Shown: positions 1 through 6,677, counted from the first letter of the stretch. The stretch is 10,174 nt of DNA from Nitrospirota bacterium (GCA_013152195.1 JAADGU010000133.1:1474-11647), one strand, 5' to 3'. A program made the numbers and translations. The notes: generated by a model not told the origin, from the letters alone.

Positions 1-893
1 ACAGGCAGCTCCTGTCCCTCGGAAAGAACGGTCCTTGCAATAAGGTCATTCAGAATCATGAAGAGTGCCCCGAACAGGAGGCTCAACGGTATCAGCTCTG
101 CTGCCTTTACATACTTCAGAAGCCTCACAACATGGGGCACTACAAGGCCTACAAATCCAATAATACCTGCATACCCGACACTGAAGGCAGTAAGCAGGGC
201 GGCAATAAAGAAAGCCTTACGCCTCAGACGTGCCACATTCACCCCGCTTGAGGATGCAGTTGTGTCGTCAAAACATATGATATCAAGGCTGAGGTAGTCC
301 TTCCTGATCACAAAAAAGGATATCAGAAGGACTCCTGCAAGCATCATCACCTTGCCCATGGAGGCAGACTGAAACCCGCCCATAAGCCAGAAGATGATGG
401 AACTGACTGCATCGTCACTCAGGAACTTCATCAGACTGATGGTGGCAGAGGCAAATGTGCTTATTACTATGCCTGCAAGGAGCATTGTAATGGGCTGAAC
501 CCTTCCCCTGACAGATGATATCTTGTAAACCGCCAATAGCCCTGTAAGGCCTCCGGCCAGGGCAAACAGCGGCAATATAGCGCCGAACCCGAGCATGATC
601 GCCACAACCGCACCCATTGCAGAGGATGCAGATACCCCTGTTGTGAATGAATCGGCAAGCGGGTTTTTCATAACATACTGAAAGAGGGCTCCACTCAATA
701 CCAGGGAGGCACCCACAAGTCCTGCAAGCAGGACGCGGGGTATCCTTACGTAAAAGAGTATGTCCCTCTCCACCTCGGTCATCGCCAGCAGATGTATCTC
801 CACAGCGCCTTTTGATACGGCAAGAACTGTAATTACCACCAGCAGGGATGCACTGACGGCTATTGCAAGGTTTATTCTCTTCAGATTAGTCAT
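1..893 (-). CDS. FecCD/BtuC-family ABC transporter permease, 3' end cut by the window edge
   Basis: Inner-membrane permease of the family that imports iron-siderophores, haem or vitamin B12 with a periplasmic binding protein and a FecE/BtuD-type ATPase. I translated the minus strand from 893: it stays open to the window edge, giving about 297 residues, so roughly 30-40 are missing against the usual 320-350. Family motifs visible in order: RIPRVLLAGLVGA followed by LSGALFQ and NPLA in the first third; GIIGFVGLVVPHVVR near the C-terminal third; and AR-x-x-LS-x-x-x-ELPV at the edge. Many hydrophobic segments are present. The ATG at 893 is forced, because an in-frame TGA lies at 897-899, two codons upstream. 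It starts 35 nt after the ABC-2 permease stop and is the last visible gene of the riboswitch-led operon. The substrate cannot be read from the sequence; cobalamin, cobalt-tetrapyrrole or haem are favoured by context. Confidence 0.9.
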   Translation of the reverse strand, partial: MTNLKRINLAIAVSASLLVVITVLAVSKGAVEIHLLAMTEVERDILFYVRIPRVLLAGLVGASLVLSGALFQYVMKNPLADSFTTGVSASSAMGAVVAIMLGFGAILPLFALAGGLTGLLAVYKISSVRGRVQPITMLLAGIVISTFASATISLMKFLSDDAVSSIIFWLMGGFQSASMGKVMMLAGVLLISFFVIRKDYLSLDIICFDDTTASSSGVNVARLRRKAFFIAALLTAFSVGYAGIIGFVGLVVPHVVRLLKYVKAAELIPLSLLFGALFMILNDLIARTVLSEGQELP

Positions 894-928
894 CTCTCAC
901 TCAATATCCCGCAAAACAGATGTTGCCG

Positions 929-1666
929 TCATGCCTCCACCCTCCGCACGGCCCACAGCGCTGTATAAAAGAAGAGGGCTGCAAACATCACTATCAGGAA
1001 GACAAAGAGGGGGTTAATCTCCCCGCCTGTCAGCGATGCCCTTATCACCTTTGTAGAGTAAGTAAGGGGCAGGGCATACACTATCATCTTGAAGATATAC
1101 GGCAGCTTGTCCACCGGGAAGAAGGTTCCGGACAGAAATATCATGGGGGTTATCACAAATGTATTTACCGTTGCCTGTGTCCCATGGTCACGCACAATCA
1201 TTGCTATTGTTATGCCCAGCGCTGCAAAGAGAAAGGTGTGCAGCAATATAGCCATGAAAAATACGGGGTTGAAGATCAGCTTTACCCCAAAAAGCAGGGC
1301 ATAGACAAAGATAAGTATAGTGCTGAGCAGCCCCTTGAACATTCCATACGCCGCCTCTCCGAGCACAATCTCCGTGTGGGATATGGGGGCTATAAGAAAT
1401 TCGTCAAAGACATGGAAGTAAAACCTGGTGATATTCAGCTCCTGTGCAATTCCGTAACTCTGGTTCAGACTGCTCATGGTGATCAGTCCGGGGATGAGGA
1501 AAGTGATATAGGGGAGCCCATCCACGCTCACCCCCCTGCCAAAACTCCAGCCAAAGGCTATCAGATACAGGAGCGGTGAAAGGGAGGAGGCCAGTATCTG
1601 CTTCTTTGCCCTCGTACGGAAGACGCTCAGTTCCCTGTAAAGAACTCCTTTGAACCCGTTAAACAT
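929..1666 (-). CDS. ABC-2 type transporter permease
   Basis: A 245-residue inner-membrane subunit of an ABC-2 type (usually exporter) transporter. About six hydrophobic segments lie near residues 25-41, 53-70, 108-126, 133-155, 167-183 and 220-238, and the YALPLTY motif near 197-203 is typical of the ABC-2 family before its last helix. Length fits the NodJ/DrrB-like class. The ATG at 1666 lies inside the last codons of the ATPase gene (8-nt overlap, ATGTTTAA) and is preceded by a GGAAGGAGG ribosome-binding site within that gene, so the two are translationally coupled. It is the membrane partner of the ATPase at 1659-2525. An exporter pair inside an operon that otherwise resembles an importer is unusual. 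The substrate is unknown. Confidence 0.9.
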   Translation of the reverse strand: MFNGFKGVLYRELSVFRTRAKKQILASSLSPLLYLIAFGWSFGRGVSVDGLPYITFLIPGLITMSSLNQSYGIAQELNITRFYFHVFDEFLIAPISHTEIVLGEAAYGMFKGLLSTILIFVYALLFGVKLIFNPVFFMAILLHTFLFAALGITIAMIVRDHGTQATVNTFVITPMIFLSGTFFPVDKLPYIFKMIVYALPLTYSTKVIRASLTGGEINPLFVFLIVMFAALFFYTALWAVRRVEA

Positions 1667-2525
1667 TAATCCTCCTTCCCGTCAGTTTCAGGAAGACATC
1701 CTCAAGTGTGACCTCCCTGACCTTGCAGGAATGGTCGCATCCCTCCAGTGCCTCTTCCCTTGTGGGGAAGAAGTGCTCCTCGATCCTGTTCTCAAGGAAG
1801 ATCTCAAGCACATACCTGCCTATATCCTTCTTGAGGTCATCAGGGGGACCTTCGGCAATAATCCTGCCCCTGTTTATAATCAGGACCCTGCCACAGAGTT
1901 TTTCTGCTTCCTCGATGTAATGAGTGGTAAGGAGTATGGCTGTCCCTTTTACCTGATTAACCTTCAGGATAAGCTCCCAGAGTGTGCGCCTTATCTGCGG
2001 GTCAAGACCAACAGTGGGCTCGTCAAGGAAGAGTATCCGGGGCTCATGAAGGAGTGCCCTTACAATAACGAGCCTCCTGCGCATACCGCCGGAGAAGGTC
2101 TTGACCTGACGGTCCCTGTATTCCTTGAGACCTGCAAACTCAAGGGCCTCATCAATCTTTTCCATGCGCAGGGGTTTTGGAATACCGTGCAGGATGGTGT
2201 GGAGGTAGAGGTTCTGAAAGGCCGTTAGGTCCCTGTCCAGATTACTCTGCTGAGGAACCATCCCTATAAACCTCTTGGCCTCTCTGGGATGACCTGAAAA
2301 GTCCTTGCCGTAGTAATAAACGCCTCCTTCCGTGAGCTTTGTAAGCCCTGTAAGTATCTTGATAGTGGTGGTTTTTCCCGCACCGTTTGGACCAAGAAGG
2401 CCCAGAAAATCTCCACCCGCTATTTTAAAGCTGACACCCTGGAGGGCTTTTTTCTTTCCGTATTTTTTGACAAGTCCCTCTACACTCAGTACAGTCCTGT
2501 CTTTATCACCTGCTGAATTTTTCAC
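1659..2525 (-). CDS. ABC-2 type transporter ATP-binding protein
   Basis: Cytoplasmic ATPase of 288 residues that should power the adjacent ABC-2 permease. All nucleotide-binding motifs are present: Walker A GPNGAGKT at 45-52, Q-loop around Q92-Q93, signature FSGGM at 144-148, Walker B RILFLDEP at 163-170 and the H-loop histidine H202 in TTHYIEEAE. The C-terminal part ends VTLEDVFLKLTGR, typical of the DrrA/CcmA-like group of multidrug and polysaccharide exporter ATPases rather than of FecE-type importers. It therefore probably serves the ABC-2 permease and not the FecCD permease. The start is a GTG whose last bases overlap the upstream TGA stop (GTGA), indicating coupling to the PepSY protein gene. 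Confidence 0.93.
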   Translation of the reverse strand: MKNSAGDKDRTVLSVEGLVKKYGKKKALQGVSFKIAGGDFLGLLGPNGAGKTTTIKILTGLTKLTEGGVYYYGKDFSGHPREAKRFIGMVPQQSNLDRDLTAFQNLYLHTILHGIPKPLRMEKIDEALEFAGLKEYRDRQVKTFSGGMRRRLVIVRALLHEPRILFLDEPTVGLDPQIRRTLWELILKVNQVKGTAILLTTHYIEEAEKLCGRVLIINRGRIIAEGPPDDLKKDIGRYVLEIFLENRIEEHFFPTREEALEGCDHSCKVREVTLEDVFLKLTGRRINV

Positions 2526-3085
2526 TGTGACAACAACGCTCCTGCTATCAGGATTAATACCCCGCCAAATACCATGATATAGTCAACCATACGATACCTC
2601 AGAATTACCAGACCCGTTACTGTCACTGCCAGTATAACCACAGAGGCCAGATCAGAAAGCAGGAGCCAGAACATATTGGTCTTGAATGCCTTATGCAGGT
2701 TATTCAGCCAGTACAGGGGCTGCCGCGGATGTTTTTCGATCTTCTCCATTGTTCCTTTTTCAGGGTTGATGATATAGGTCGTCTTTCCGTGGGAGCCATA
2801 GAGAAACTCTATGGTCTTTCCCTTGCGTATCCTTATCACGACCGGGTCATCAGTCCTGTTTATCTGCTTCTTGTAAAACTCCACAAATGACTTCATCAAC
2901 TCAATGTCAGAGGACGGGACCTTGTACTCGGTCTTTTTCCTGAGGACAAAATAGTCAAAAAATTCCCTGTGGTTAAGCAATATTCCGGTAATGCAGTAGA
3001 AAATGATGAAGGCGGCCAACAGCAGGCCGCCCCATCTGTGTATCTTGCGCATAAGCCGGGTCGTCTTTGAATCAAGTCTGGGCAC
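2522..3085 (-). CDS. PepSY-associated transmembrane protein
   Basis: A 187-residue membrane protein. The N-terminus RKIHRWGGLLLAAF...TGILLNH (residues 13-39) matches the PepSY-associated TM pattern, with H16 and H39 flanking the first helix (about 19-37). A soluble stretch of about 100 residues follows, presumably periplasmic. It contains a PepSY-like strand pattern at 84-112 (VVIRIRKGK...TTYIINPEKG) and a YWLNNLHKAF segment. Two further helices lie at about 138-162 and 168-185. Family members are often linked to metal or haem uptake and to membrane reductases; the exact role here is unknown. The GTG start lies 2 nt after the chelatase stop and no good ribosome-binding site is visible, suggesting translation coupled to the upstream gene. 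Conserved histidines could bind haem, which is inference. Confidence 0.8.
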   Translation of the reverse strand: MPRLDSKTTRLMRKIHRWGGLLLAAFIIFYCITGILLNHREFFDYFVLRKKTEYKVPSSDIELMKSFVEFYKKQINRTDDPVVIRIRKGKTIEFLYGSHGKTTYIINPEKGTMEKIEKHPRQPLYWLNNLHKAFKTNMFWLLLSDLASVVILAVTVTGLVILRYRMVDYIMVFGGVLILIAGALLSQ

Positions 3086-3087
3086 GA

Positions 3088-4059
3088 TTAGAACTCAAAC
3101 TTCTTCAGCAACCTGACAATACCTTTAATGTATATCCTGTTTACCTCAGGGTAGAAACCGAGTCCCTTAAAGTATTCCTTTCCCTTGTAAACAATAGTTG
3201 TTGCCTCTGTTTTGAACCCTGCCTTTTGCATCTCAAGGGACCATGAGAGTTCTCCGTCATCTTCGGGTTCCGAGCCCATTATGTCATTCATGATATGGTC
3301 GCCGGCAACGTACATGAAAGGAATGAACTTCACCTTTTTTGCCTTGCAGGCCTTTGCCTTTGCAAGGGCAGATTCCCTGGATGTTATTCCCTCAACACTT
3401 CCCAGAAAGGTATTGTCGTACTTCAGGGACATCACCCTCTCAAGGCCGAGGTAGGTGATGTTACTGCCGACCGCTGTCTCTCCTGTTCCGTGAGAGGCAA
3501 GGACATTGCAGCCTTCCTGAGGTGTGAGCAGGTCAGCCTTCAGCACATCTGCCACTTCGTCCAGATCCCACCAGTACTGAAGCAGCGGCTCTCCTACCTT
3601 AATCCTCAGGTTGAAATCCTTAAAAACCTCTCTCAACCCTTCAACCATACCGAGCACACTCTCATATTCTATTCCGGGAAAGATATGCAGGGGCTGCACC
3701 ACTATCTTTCTGTATCCCTCATCTTCGAGGTCTGATACTACCTGGGCAAGGCTGCGGTATCTCTTCTTGATTCCGGCCTTTTCGAACTTCTTGTTGGCCC
3801 TTTCACGGACTATCTCGGAAGTGAATGCCCAGCGTATCTCGTAGTTTCTGTATTTTGCCGGCAGTTCCTTTTTCAGTTGCTCGTCAAAGAAATCATAGGT
3901 TGCCTGTGCCCTTGTTGTAGTACCAAAGGCGGCAATGACTATTGCCGGGTCTTTCTTCAGCGTCATGGTCTTAAGCATGGCGAACACATTGCCGGTAAAG
4001 GCAAAAAGCATAAATAGTGTCAGGGATGCTACGGTAAAAAGTGTGTATCGGGTACTCAT
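3088..4059 (-). CDS. cbiK: Exported sirohydrochlorin cobaltochelatase, CbiK family
   Basis: CbiK-type class II chelatases insert Co2+ (or Fe2+) into sirohydrochlorin in the anaerobic B12 pathway. This 323-residue protein starts with an apparent signal peptide (hydrophobic residues 8-22, cleavage likely after VFA at 25-27). The mature part begins with AIVIAAFGTTT (39-49), the usual CbiK opening. Candidate metal-site residues are H125 in VQPLHIFPG with E131 just after, and H255 in AGDHIMNDIMG; H190 in ASHGTG is also family-typical. An exported version recalls the periplasmic CbiKp of Desulfovibrio vulgaris, thought to act in haem or metal handling rather than cytoplasmic B12 synthesis. The ATG has a GGAGG site 7 nt upstream. 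It lies 32 nt after the porin gene. Chelation or tetrapyrrole binding in the periplasm is likely; the true substrate is inferred. Confidence 0.88.
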   Translation of the reverse strand: MSTRYTLFTVASLTLFMLFAFTGNVFAMLKTMTLKKDPAIVIAAFGTTTRAQATYDFFDEQLKKELPAKYRNYEIRWAFTSEIVRERANKKFEKAGIKKRYRSLAQVVSDLEDEGYRKIVVQPLHIFPGIEYESVLGMVEGLREVFKDFNLRIKVGEPLLQYWWDLDEVADVLKADLLTPQEGCNVLASHGTGETAVGSNITYLGLERVMSLKYDNTFLGSVEGITSRESALAKAKACKAKKVKFIPFMYVAGDHIMNDIMGSEPEDDGELSWSLEMQKAGFKTEATTIVYKGKEYFKGLGFYPEVNRIYIKGIVRLLKKFEF

Positions 4060-4091
4060 TATTAAACCTCCGTTTTATATCTGTTTGAATT

Positions 4092-5396
4092 TTAAAAGTT
4101 AACTCCCATTCTTGCATAAATCTCGTCATTGGCCTCTTCCATATCTGCCGGGCTGTCAACTCTCAACCCGGTATGTCTGTACTCAACAGACAGAAAGGCA
4201 TTCAGTCCGGATGCCTCATCATTGTAGAAACTGTACCTTGCTCCGGCACTGTAACGGTCTTTGACGCTCCATGCATTCAGACTGTCTGCAAATCCGTCAT
4301 CATCAAAATACTCATACCTCAGTGAGACCTCCAGGGGCTCCGAGATGATATGAGCCCTTCTCTCTTCAAACAAACCACCACCTATTACCTCCCTCTTCCT
4401 CAATACAAACTCGTAGGCAGCGGACAGGGACAGCACACCTTCCTTAAACTCCCTGTCGGCTCCGGTATATCTCTCCCTCTTTATTGCCTTCATGTACTCC
4501 CCGTCTACCCTCAGGTTTTCAAGGAAGGGCAATACAAGGTTGAAACCCAGGTTCAGTGTTTCGTTCCTTCTCTCTGCTCCGGGCTCCGAGAGATACCCGG
4601 CAAAGAGTGTCAGCGCTTCTTCAACCGGTTCTGCATAAACCGATACAATGAATGAACCGACATCGTCTGCGGCATCGGTCCTGCTTACAGCCTCTGTATC
4701 AAACAGACCTGATTCAAAGAGATGATTCATCTGTTCTTCACCCTTGTAGACGGTCAGAGAGAGATCAGCGCCTGCCGGACCTGCATATCCGGCAGTTATG
4801 CCTGCCCTCTTGGTCTCATATCCGTCCTGGGTCATCGGGTCTGTAATAAGGTGGCTCTCAAAGAGCCCAAAAGGCTGTGTCCTTTTACCTGCAACAATAT
4901 AAAAGGGCGCATCTTCCTTTTGGAGTGTAATGACGGCCTCATCAACTGTCAACATCTCATCTCCGGCGTTAACGTCATCTCCTATCCACTCTGAATTAAA
5001 GACGGCAGAGGCTATGATCCAATCCGTCAGTTTTACCCCTATGCCGAGCTCTATTGTCCTCAGATAGAGGTCTGACGTGGAATCACTATCCCGTGCTGTT
5101 ACTTCCCTGTGCTTCATCCAGCGGTACTCACCCTCTATGGCTCCTTCAATCACTACCCTGTCAGACATTTCAGTCCCGGCAGAAGCGTCAGCCACTGCCT
5201 TCTGTTCCTTCATTCCCTCCGCTCTTCCGGCAGTAAGCTCCTCATACTCCTGTTCCGTGATAAGCCCCCTCTTCAGCAACAGGTTTAAAAGTGCCTCTGC
5301 CTCACCTGCATAGGCAGGAGAAGAGGCGATGAGTAATGCGAGTAAAACGAATGTGCAGATCAATACACAACAGACTGAGAGGGACCTGTTTTGCAT
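4092..5396 (-). CDS. LbtU-like outer-membrane porin (siderophore/metal-complex porin family)
   Basis: A 434-residue predicted outer-membrane beta-barrel. The signal peptide covers residues 1-30 (hydrophobic core VLICTFVLLALLIA, cleavage after AYA). Next comes LLNLLLKRGLITEQEYEEL, a short amphipathic leader found at the N-terminus of LbtU-type porins and related anaerobe porins. The rest is rich in alternating amphipathic strands with aromatic residues and ends in ARMGVNF, where the terminal Phe matches the outer-membrane assembly signal. LbtU of Legionella takes up a siderophore without TonB; specificity here is unknown. I chose the ATG at 5396 because GGAGGA (5401-5406) sits just upstream; an in-frame ATG at 5408 would overlap that site. 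It is the first long gene after the cobalamin riboswitch, so its level should fall when B12 is plentiful. Family assignment is from memory of the motif pattern. Confidence 0.82.
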   Translation of the reverse strand: MQNRSLSVCCVLICTFVLLALLIASSPAYAGEAEALLNLLLKRGLITEQEYEELTAGRAEGMKEQKAVADASAGTEMSDRVVIEGAIEGEYRWMKHREVTARDSDSTSDLYLRTIELGIGVKLTDWIIASAVFNSEWIGDDVNAGDEMLTVDEAVITLQKEDAPFYIVAGKRTQPFGLFESHLITDPMTQDGYETKRAGITAGYAGPAGADLSLTVYKGEEQMNHLFESGLFDTEAVSRTDAADDVGSFIVSVYAEPVEEALTLFAGYLSEPGAERRNETLNLGFNLVLPFLENLRVDGEYMKAIKRERYTGADREFKEGVLSLSAAYEFVLRKREVIGGGLFEERRAHIISEPLEVSLRYEYFDDDGFADSLNAWSVKDRYSAGARYSFYNDEASGLNAFLSVEYRHTGLRVDSPADMEEANDEIYARMGVNF

Positions 5397-5466
5397 ACTT
5401 TCCTCCATAGATTTACAGGACTGTCCATTACTAACCCTAAACTAAAGTAAAGAGCAGACAGTTTGA

Positions 5467-5517
5467 CTATGGGGGATTATGGGGAAAGACACCAAAAGCG
5501 GATAAAACCATCTTCAT
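5467..5517 (-). CDS. Leader ORF of 16 residues under the riboswitch-controlled ribosome-binding site
   Basis: Minus-strand ATG at 5517 to TAG at 5467-5469, encoding MKMVLSAFGVFPHNPP. A near-perfect ribosome-binding site, GGAGG at 5525-5529, stands 7 nt from the ATG. That site forms one arm of the hairpin directly after the riboswitch aptamer. The porin start lies about 70 nt further on and has its own GGAGGA. The peptide matches no family I know. It could be a regulatory leader peptide, a decayed gene start, or a chance ORF following a real regulatory site; the strength and spacing of the ribosome-binding site argue that it is translated. Confidence 0.45.
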   Translation of the reverse strand: MKMVLSAFGVFPHNPP

Positions 5518-5523
5518 ATGCTC

Positions 5524-5537
5524 ACCTCCCGCGAGGT
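5524..5537 (-). promoter_or_regulatory. Expression-platform hairpin (P13-like) hiding a ribosome-binding site
   Basis: On the minus strand this reads ACCTCGCGGGAGGT: a 5-bp stem ACCTC/GAGGT with loop GCGG. It begins only 5 nt after the 3' strand of riboswitch helix P1. The 3' arm contains the GGAGG of the leader ORF. The loop is complementary to the CCCGC in the aptamer's L5 (inside 5738-5748), which is the arrangement of the L5-L13 kissing loop known for class-I cobalamin riboswitches that act on translation. With ligand bound the hairpin should be held and the ribosome-binding site blocked. Confidence 0.65.
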
Positions 5538-5542
5538 ATTTG

Positions 5543-5784
5543 CAGATGGACAGGTATTCCGGCTCAGGGCAATGAGACAGTCAGTTGCGAGTTGCGAGTT
5601 AAACTGACTCTGATTCCTACTTACCCGCCTTCCCGGGAAACCGTTCGAACAGTTTGAACCGTTCAATTCGTTATCCCAGTGGTTTTTGCAGGAGGTCTGT
5701 TGCTTGTCTCCTGTACGGGTTTTCGTTCCCTTCACGGCTGCGGGGCAGCGGGGGATTTTCACCCCTCTTCCTCACATCCATCTG
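5543..5784 (-). promoter_or_regulatory. Cobalamin (B12) riboswitch aptamer
   Basis: Minus-strand RNA with the conserved cobalamin aptamer blocks in the right order. P1 5' strand CAGATGGA (5777-5784) pairs perfectly with TCCATCTG (5543-5550). GGTGAAAATCC is at 5753-5763. CTGCCCCGCAG is at 5738-5748 (P5/L5), followed by GTGAAGGGAACGAAAACCC. CCACTGG and later GGGAAGGCGGG form the central core. The B12 box GAGCCGGAATACCTGTCC lies at 5548-5565. At 242 nt it is longer than usual because two peripheral arms are expanded: a P8-like arm (5635-5677) and a loop with heptamer repeats (5580-5608). It lies between cbiC and the porin gene, with a candidate promoter just upstream, and probably represses the porin-chelatase-transporter operon when cobalamin binds. 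The absence of a T-tract after the hairpin favours control of translation over termination. Confidence 0.93.
5580..5608 (-). repeat. Heptamer-repeat hairpin inside the riboswitch
   Basis: On the minus strand, GTCAGTT (5602-5608) and AACTGAC (5580-5586) form a perfect 7-bp stem. The loop and 3' arm contain AACTCG then CAACTCG then CAACTGA, i.e. about two and a half heptamer units. It sits between the conserved GGGAAGGC block and the B12 box, where the aptamer normally has a spacer of only about 20 nt. The unit is almost the same as the CAACCCG array in folC (9229-9261), and both end in CGCAACTGA. Confidence 0.6.
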
Positions 5785-5820
5785 TGTCAGCGAGGAAAAA
5801 TTCCAAAACTGACGATTTTT

Positions 5821-5850
5821 ATTGAAACAGATCAGGTCTGTTGTTGTCAA
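5821..5850 (-). promoter_or_regulatory. Candidate sigma-70 promoter for the riboswitch-led operon
   Basis: Minus strand: a consensus -35 TTGACA (5845-5850), an 18-nt spacer and a -10-like TTCAAT (5821-5826, 4 of 6 matches). It lies between the cbiC stop and the aptamer, so transcription would begin about 30 nt before P1. Its presence supports an operon starting here rather than read-through from cbiC. The spacer contains a near-perfect palindrome, ACAGATCAGGTCTGT (5827-5841), which could be an operator. Confidence 0.45.
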
Positions 5851-5890
5851 ATGAGATCGGGGGTGAATTGATGAGCCTGCGCAGGGAGAT

Positions 5891-6535
5891 TCAAGCCGGG
5901 GTATTACTCCGGGCTATCCTCAGAAGGGCATTGAGTGCTGCTACAGCCACTGAACTTCCACCTTTTCTGCCTCTGCAGCTGATGAAGGGATAATCCTTTT
6001 TCATAAGTTCGGCCTTGGACTCTTCTGCCATAATAAAGCCGACAGGTACGCCTATTATAAGGTCCGGCATGAAAATGCCGTTGTCAACCATCTCCATTAC
6101 CTTCAAAAGTGCTGTTGGTGCATTTCCAATGGCAACAATACCAATCCCGCGTCCTGATTCCGCTGCCTTTTCCATTGCTGCCTCAGCCCTTGTCTTGCCA
6201 TCAGCCTTTGCAGTCTCAATTACATTATCGTCTGATATCAGACAGATGGTCTTGCCCCCGAAGTCGTCCAGTATCTTTTTGCTGATTCCTGACTCCACCA
6301 TCTTCACATCAACAAGGATGTCCCGGCCCTCTTTAATGGCCTTTAGTGCAGCATCAATTGCTCCGGGATGCAACTCCATGAGTTCTTCATACTCGGGGTC
6401 TCCAGTGGCATGGATAACGCGCATAACCACCTGAAGTTCCTCTGCGGAAAAACTCCTGCCTTTCAAAAGCCCCTCAATGACCTGAAAACTGTCTGATTCA
6501 ATGGAAAGCCCTTTGGAAGTGAGATTTTCTATCAT
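5891..6535 (-). CDS. cbiC: Precorrin-8X / cobalt-precorrin-8 methylmutase
   Basis: CbiC/CobH moves the C-11 methyl group to C-12, giving (cobalt-)hydrogenobyrinate in corrin ring synthesis. The 214-residue protein has the family signature RVIHATGDPEY with the catalytic histidine H42 (equivalent to His43 of CobH), GIGIVAIGNAPTAL (130-143), PDLIIGVPVGFIMAEESK (157-174) and GRKGGSSVAVAALNALL (189-205). I chose the ATG at 6535 because AAGGGGGG stands just upstream and the product then has the usual length. The frame is open to an ATG at 6598, which would add 21 atypical residues. In an anaerobe the substrate is probably cobalt-precorrin-8. It is divergent from trpA and lies upstream of the riboswitch, so it is not obviously controlled by it. 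Confidence 0.95.
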   Translation of the reverse strand: MIENLTSKGLSIESDSFQVIEGLLKGRSFSAEELQVVMRVIHATGDPEYEELMELHPGAIDAALKAIKEGRDILVDVKMVESGISKKILDDFGGKTICLISDDNVIETAKADGKTRAEAAMEKAAESGRGIGIVAIGNAPTALLKVMEMVDNGIFMPDLIIGVPVGFIMAEESKAELMKKDYPFISCRGRKGGSSVAVAALNALLRIARSNTPA

Positions 6536-6624
6536 TTTCCGCCCCCCTTTTTTCAATAGTGTGGAGTTAATAAAAACTTCTGCTTTTGAACCTGCCAAAG
6601 CCCCCTTTAATGAAGCAATCAGTT

Positions 6625-6654
6625 AAAATAGTCAACCCTTGCCGGAAAAGTCAA
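6625..6654 (-). promoter_or_regulatory. Possible cbiC promoter
   Basis: Minus strand TTGACT (6649-6654), 18-nt spacer, TATTTT (6625-6630), about 90 nt before the cbiC start. The -10 matches 4 of 6 bases. A second TTGACT lies 3' of the first, so the exact hexamers are uncertain. Confidence 0.25.
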
Positions 6655-6668
6655 ATATCAGGAAACTG

Positions 6669-6677
6669 TGCTATAAT
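6669..6677 (+). promoter_or_regulatory. Extended -10 promoter for trpA-accD-folC
   Basis: TGCTATAAT is a perfect extended -10 (TG-n-TATAAT) about 77 nt upstream of the trpA start. No good -35 lies at the normal distance, as is common for extended -10 promoters. No TRAP, T-box or Trp-rich leader peptide is visible in the leader. Confidence 0.5.

Noticed and set aside
920..1579. A 219-codon plus-strand open frame opposite the ABC-2 permease
   Set aside because: Its peptide is low in hydrophobic structure and rich in H/Q/Y/K, as expected from an antisense shadow; the minus-strand permease has clear family motifs.
1650..2228. A 192-codon plus-strand open frame opposite the ABC ATPase
   Set aside because: It is fully antisense to an ATPase with all nucleotide-binding motifs, and has no recognisable domain of its own.
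5514..5762. An 82-codon minus-strand open frame across the riboswitch
   Set aside because: It runs through the conserved aptamer core in a region explained by RNA structure, and lacks a ribosome-binding site and any family motif.
5829..5850. A third degenerate copy of the palindromic element, because the promoter spacer shares TCAGGTCT with its arms
   Set aside because: Only 8 bp match and the flanks do not follow the arm consensus; chance is sufficient.
5876..5885. Palindrome CCTGCGCAGG just after the cbiC stop as a terminator
   Set aside because: Five-bp self-complementary half-sites with no loop and no T-tract.
6015..6434. A 139-codon plus-strand open frame opposite cbiC
   Set aside because: Ser/Ile/Thr-rich antisense reading of a well-conserved methylmutase; no start signal.
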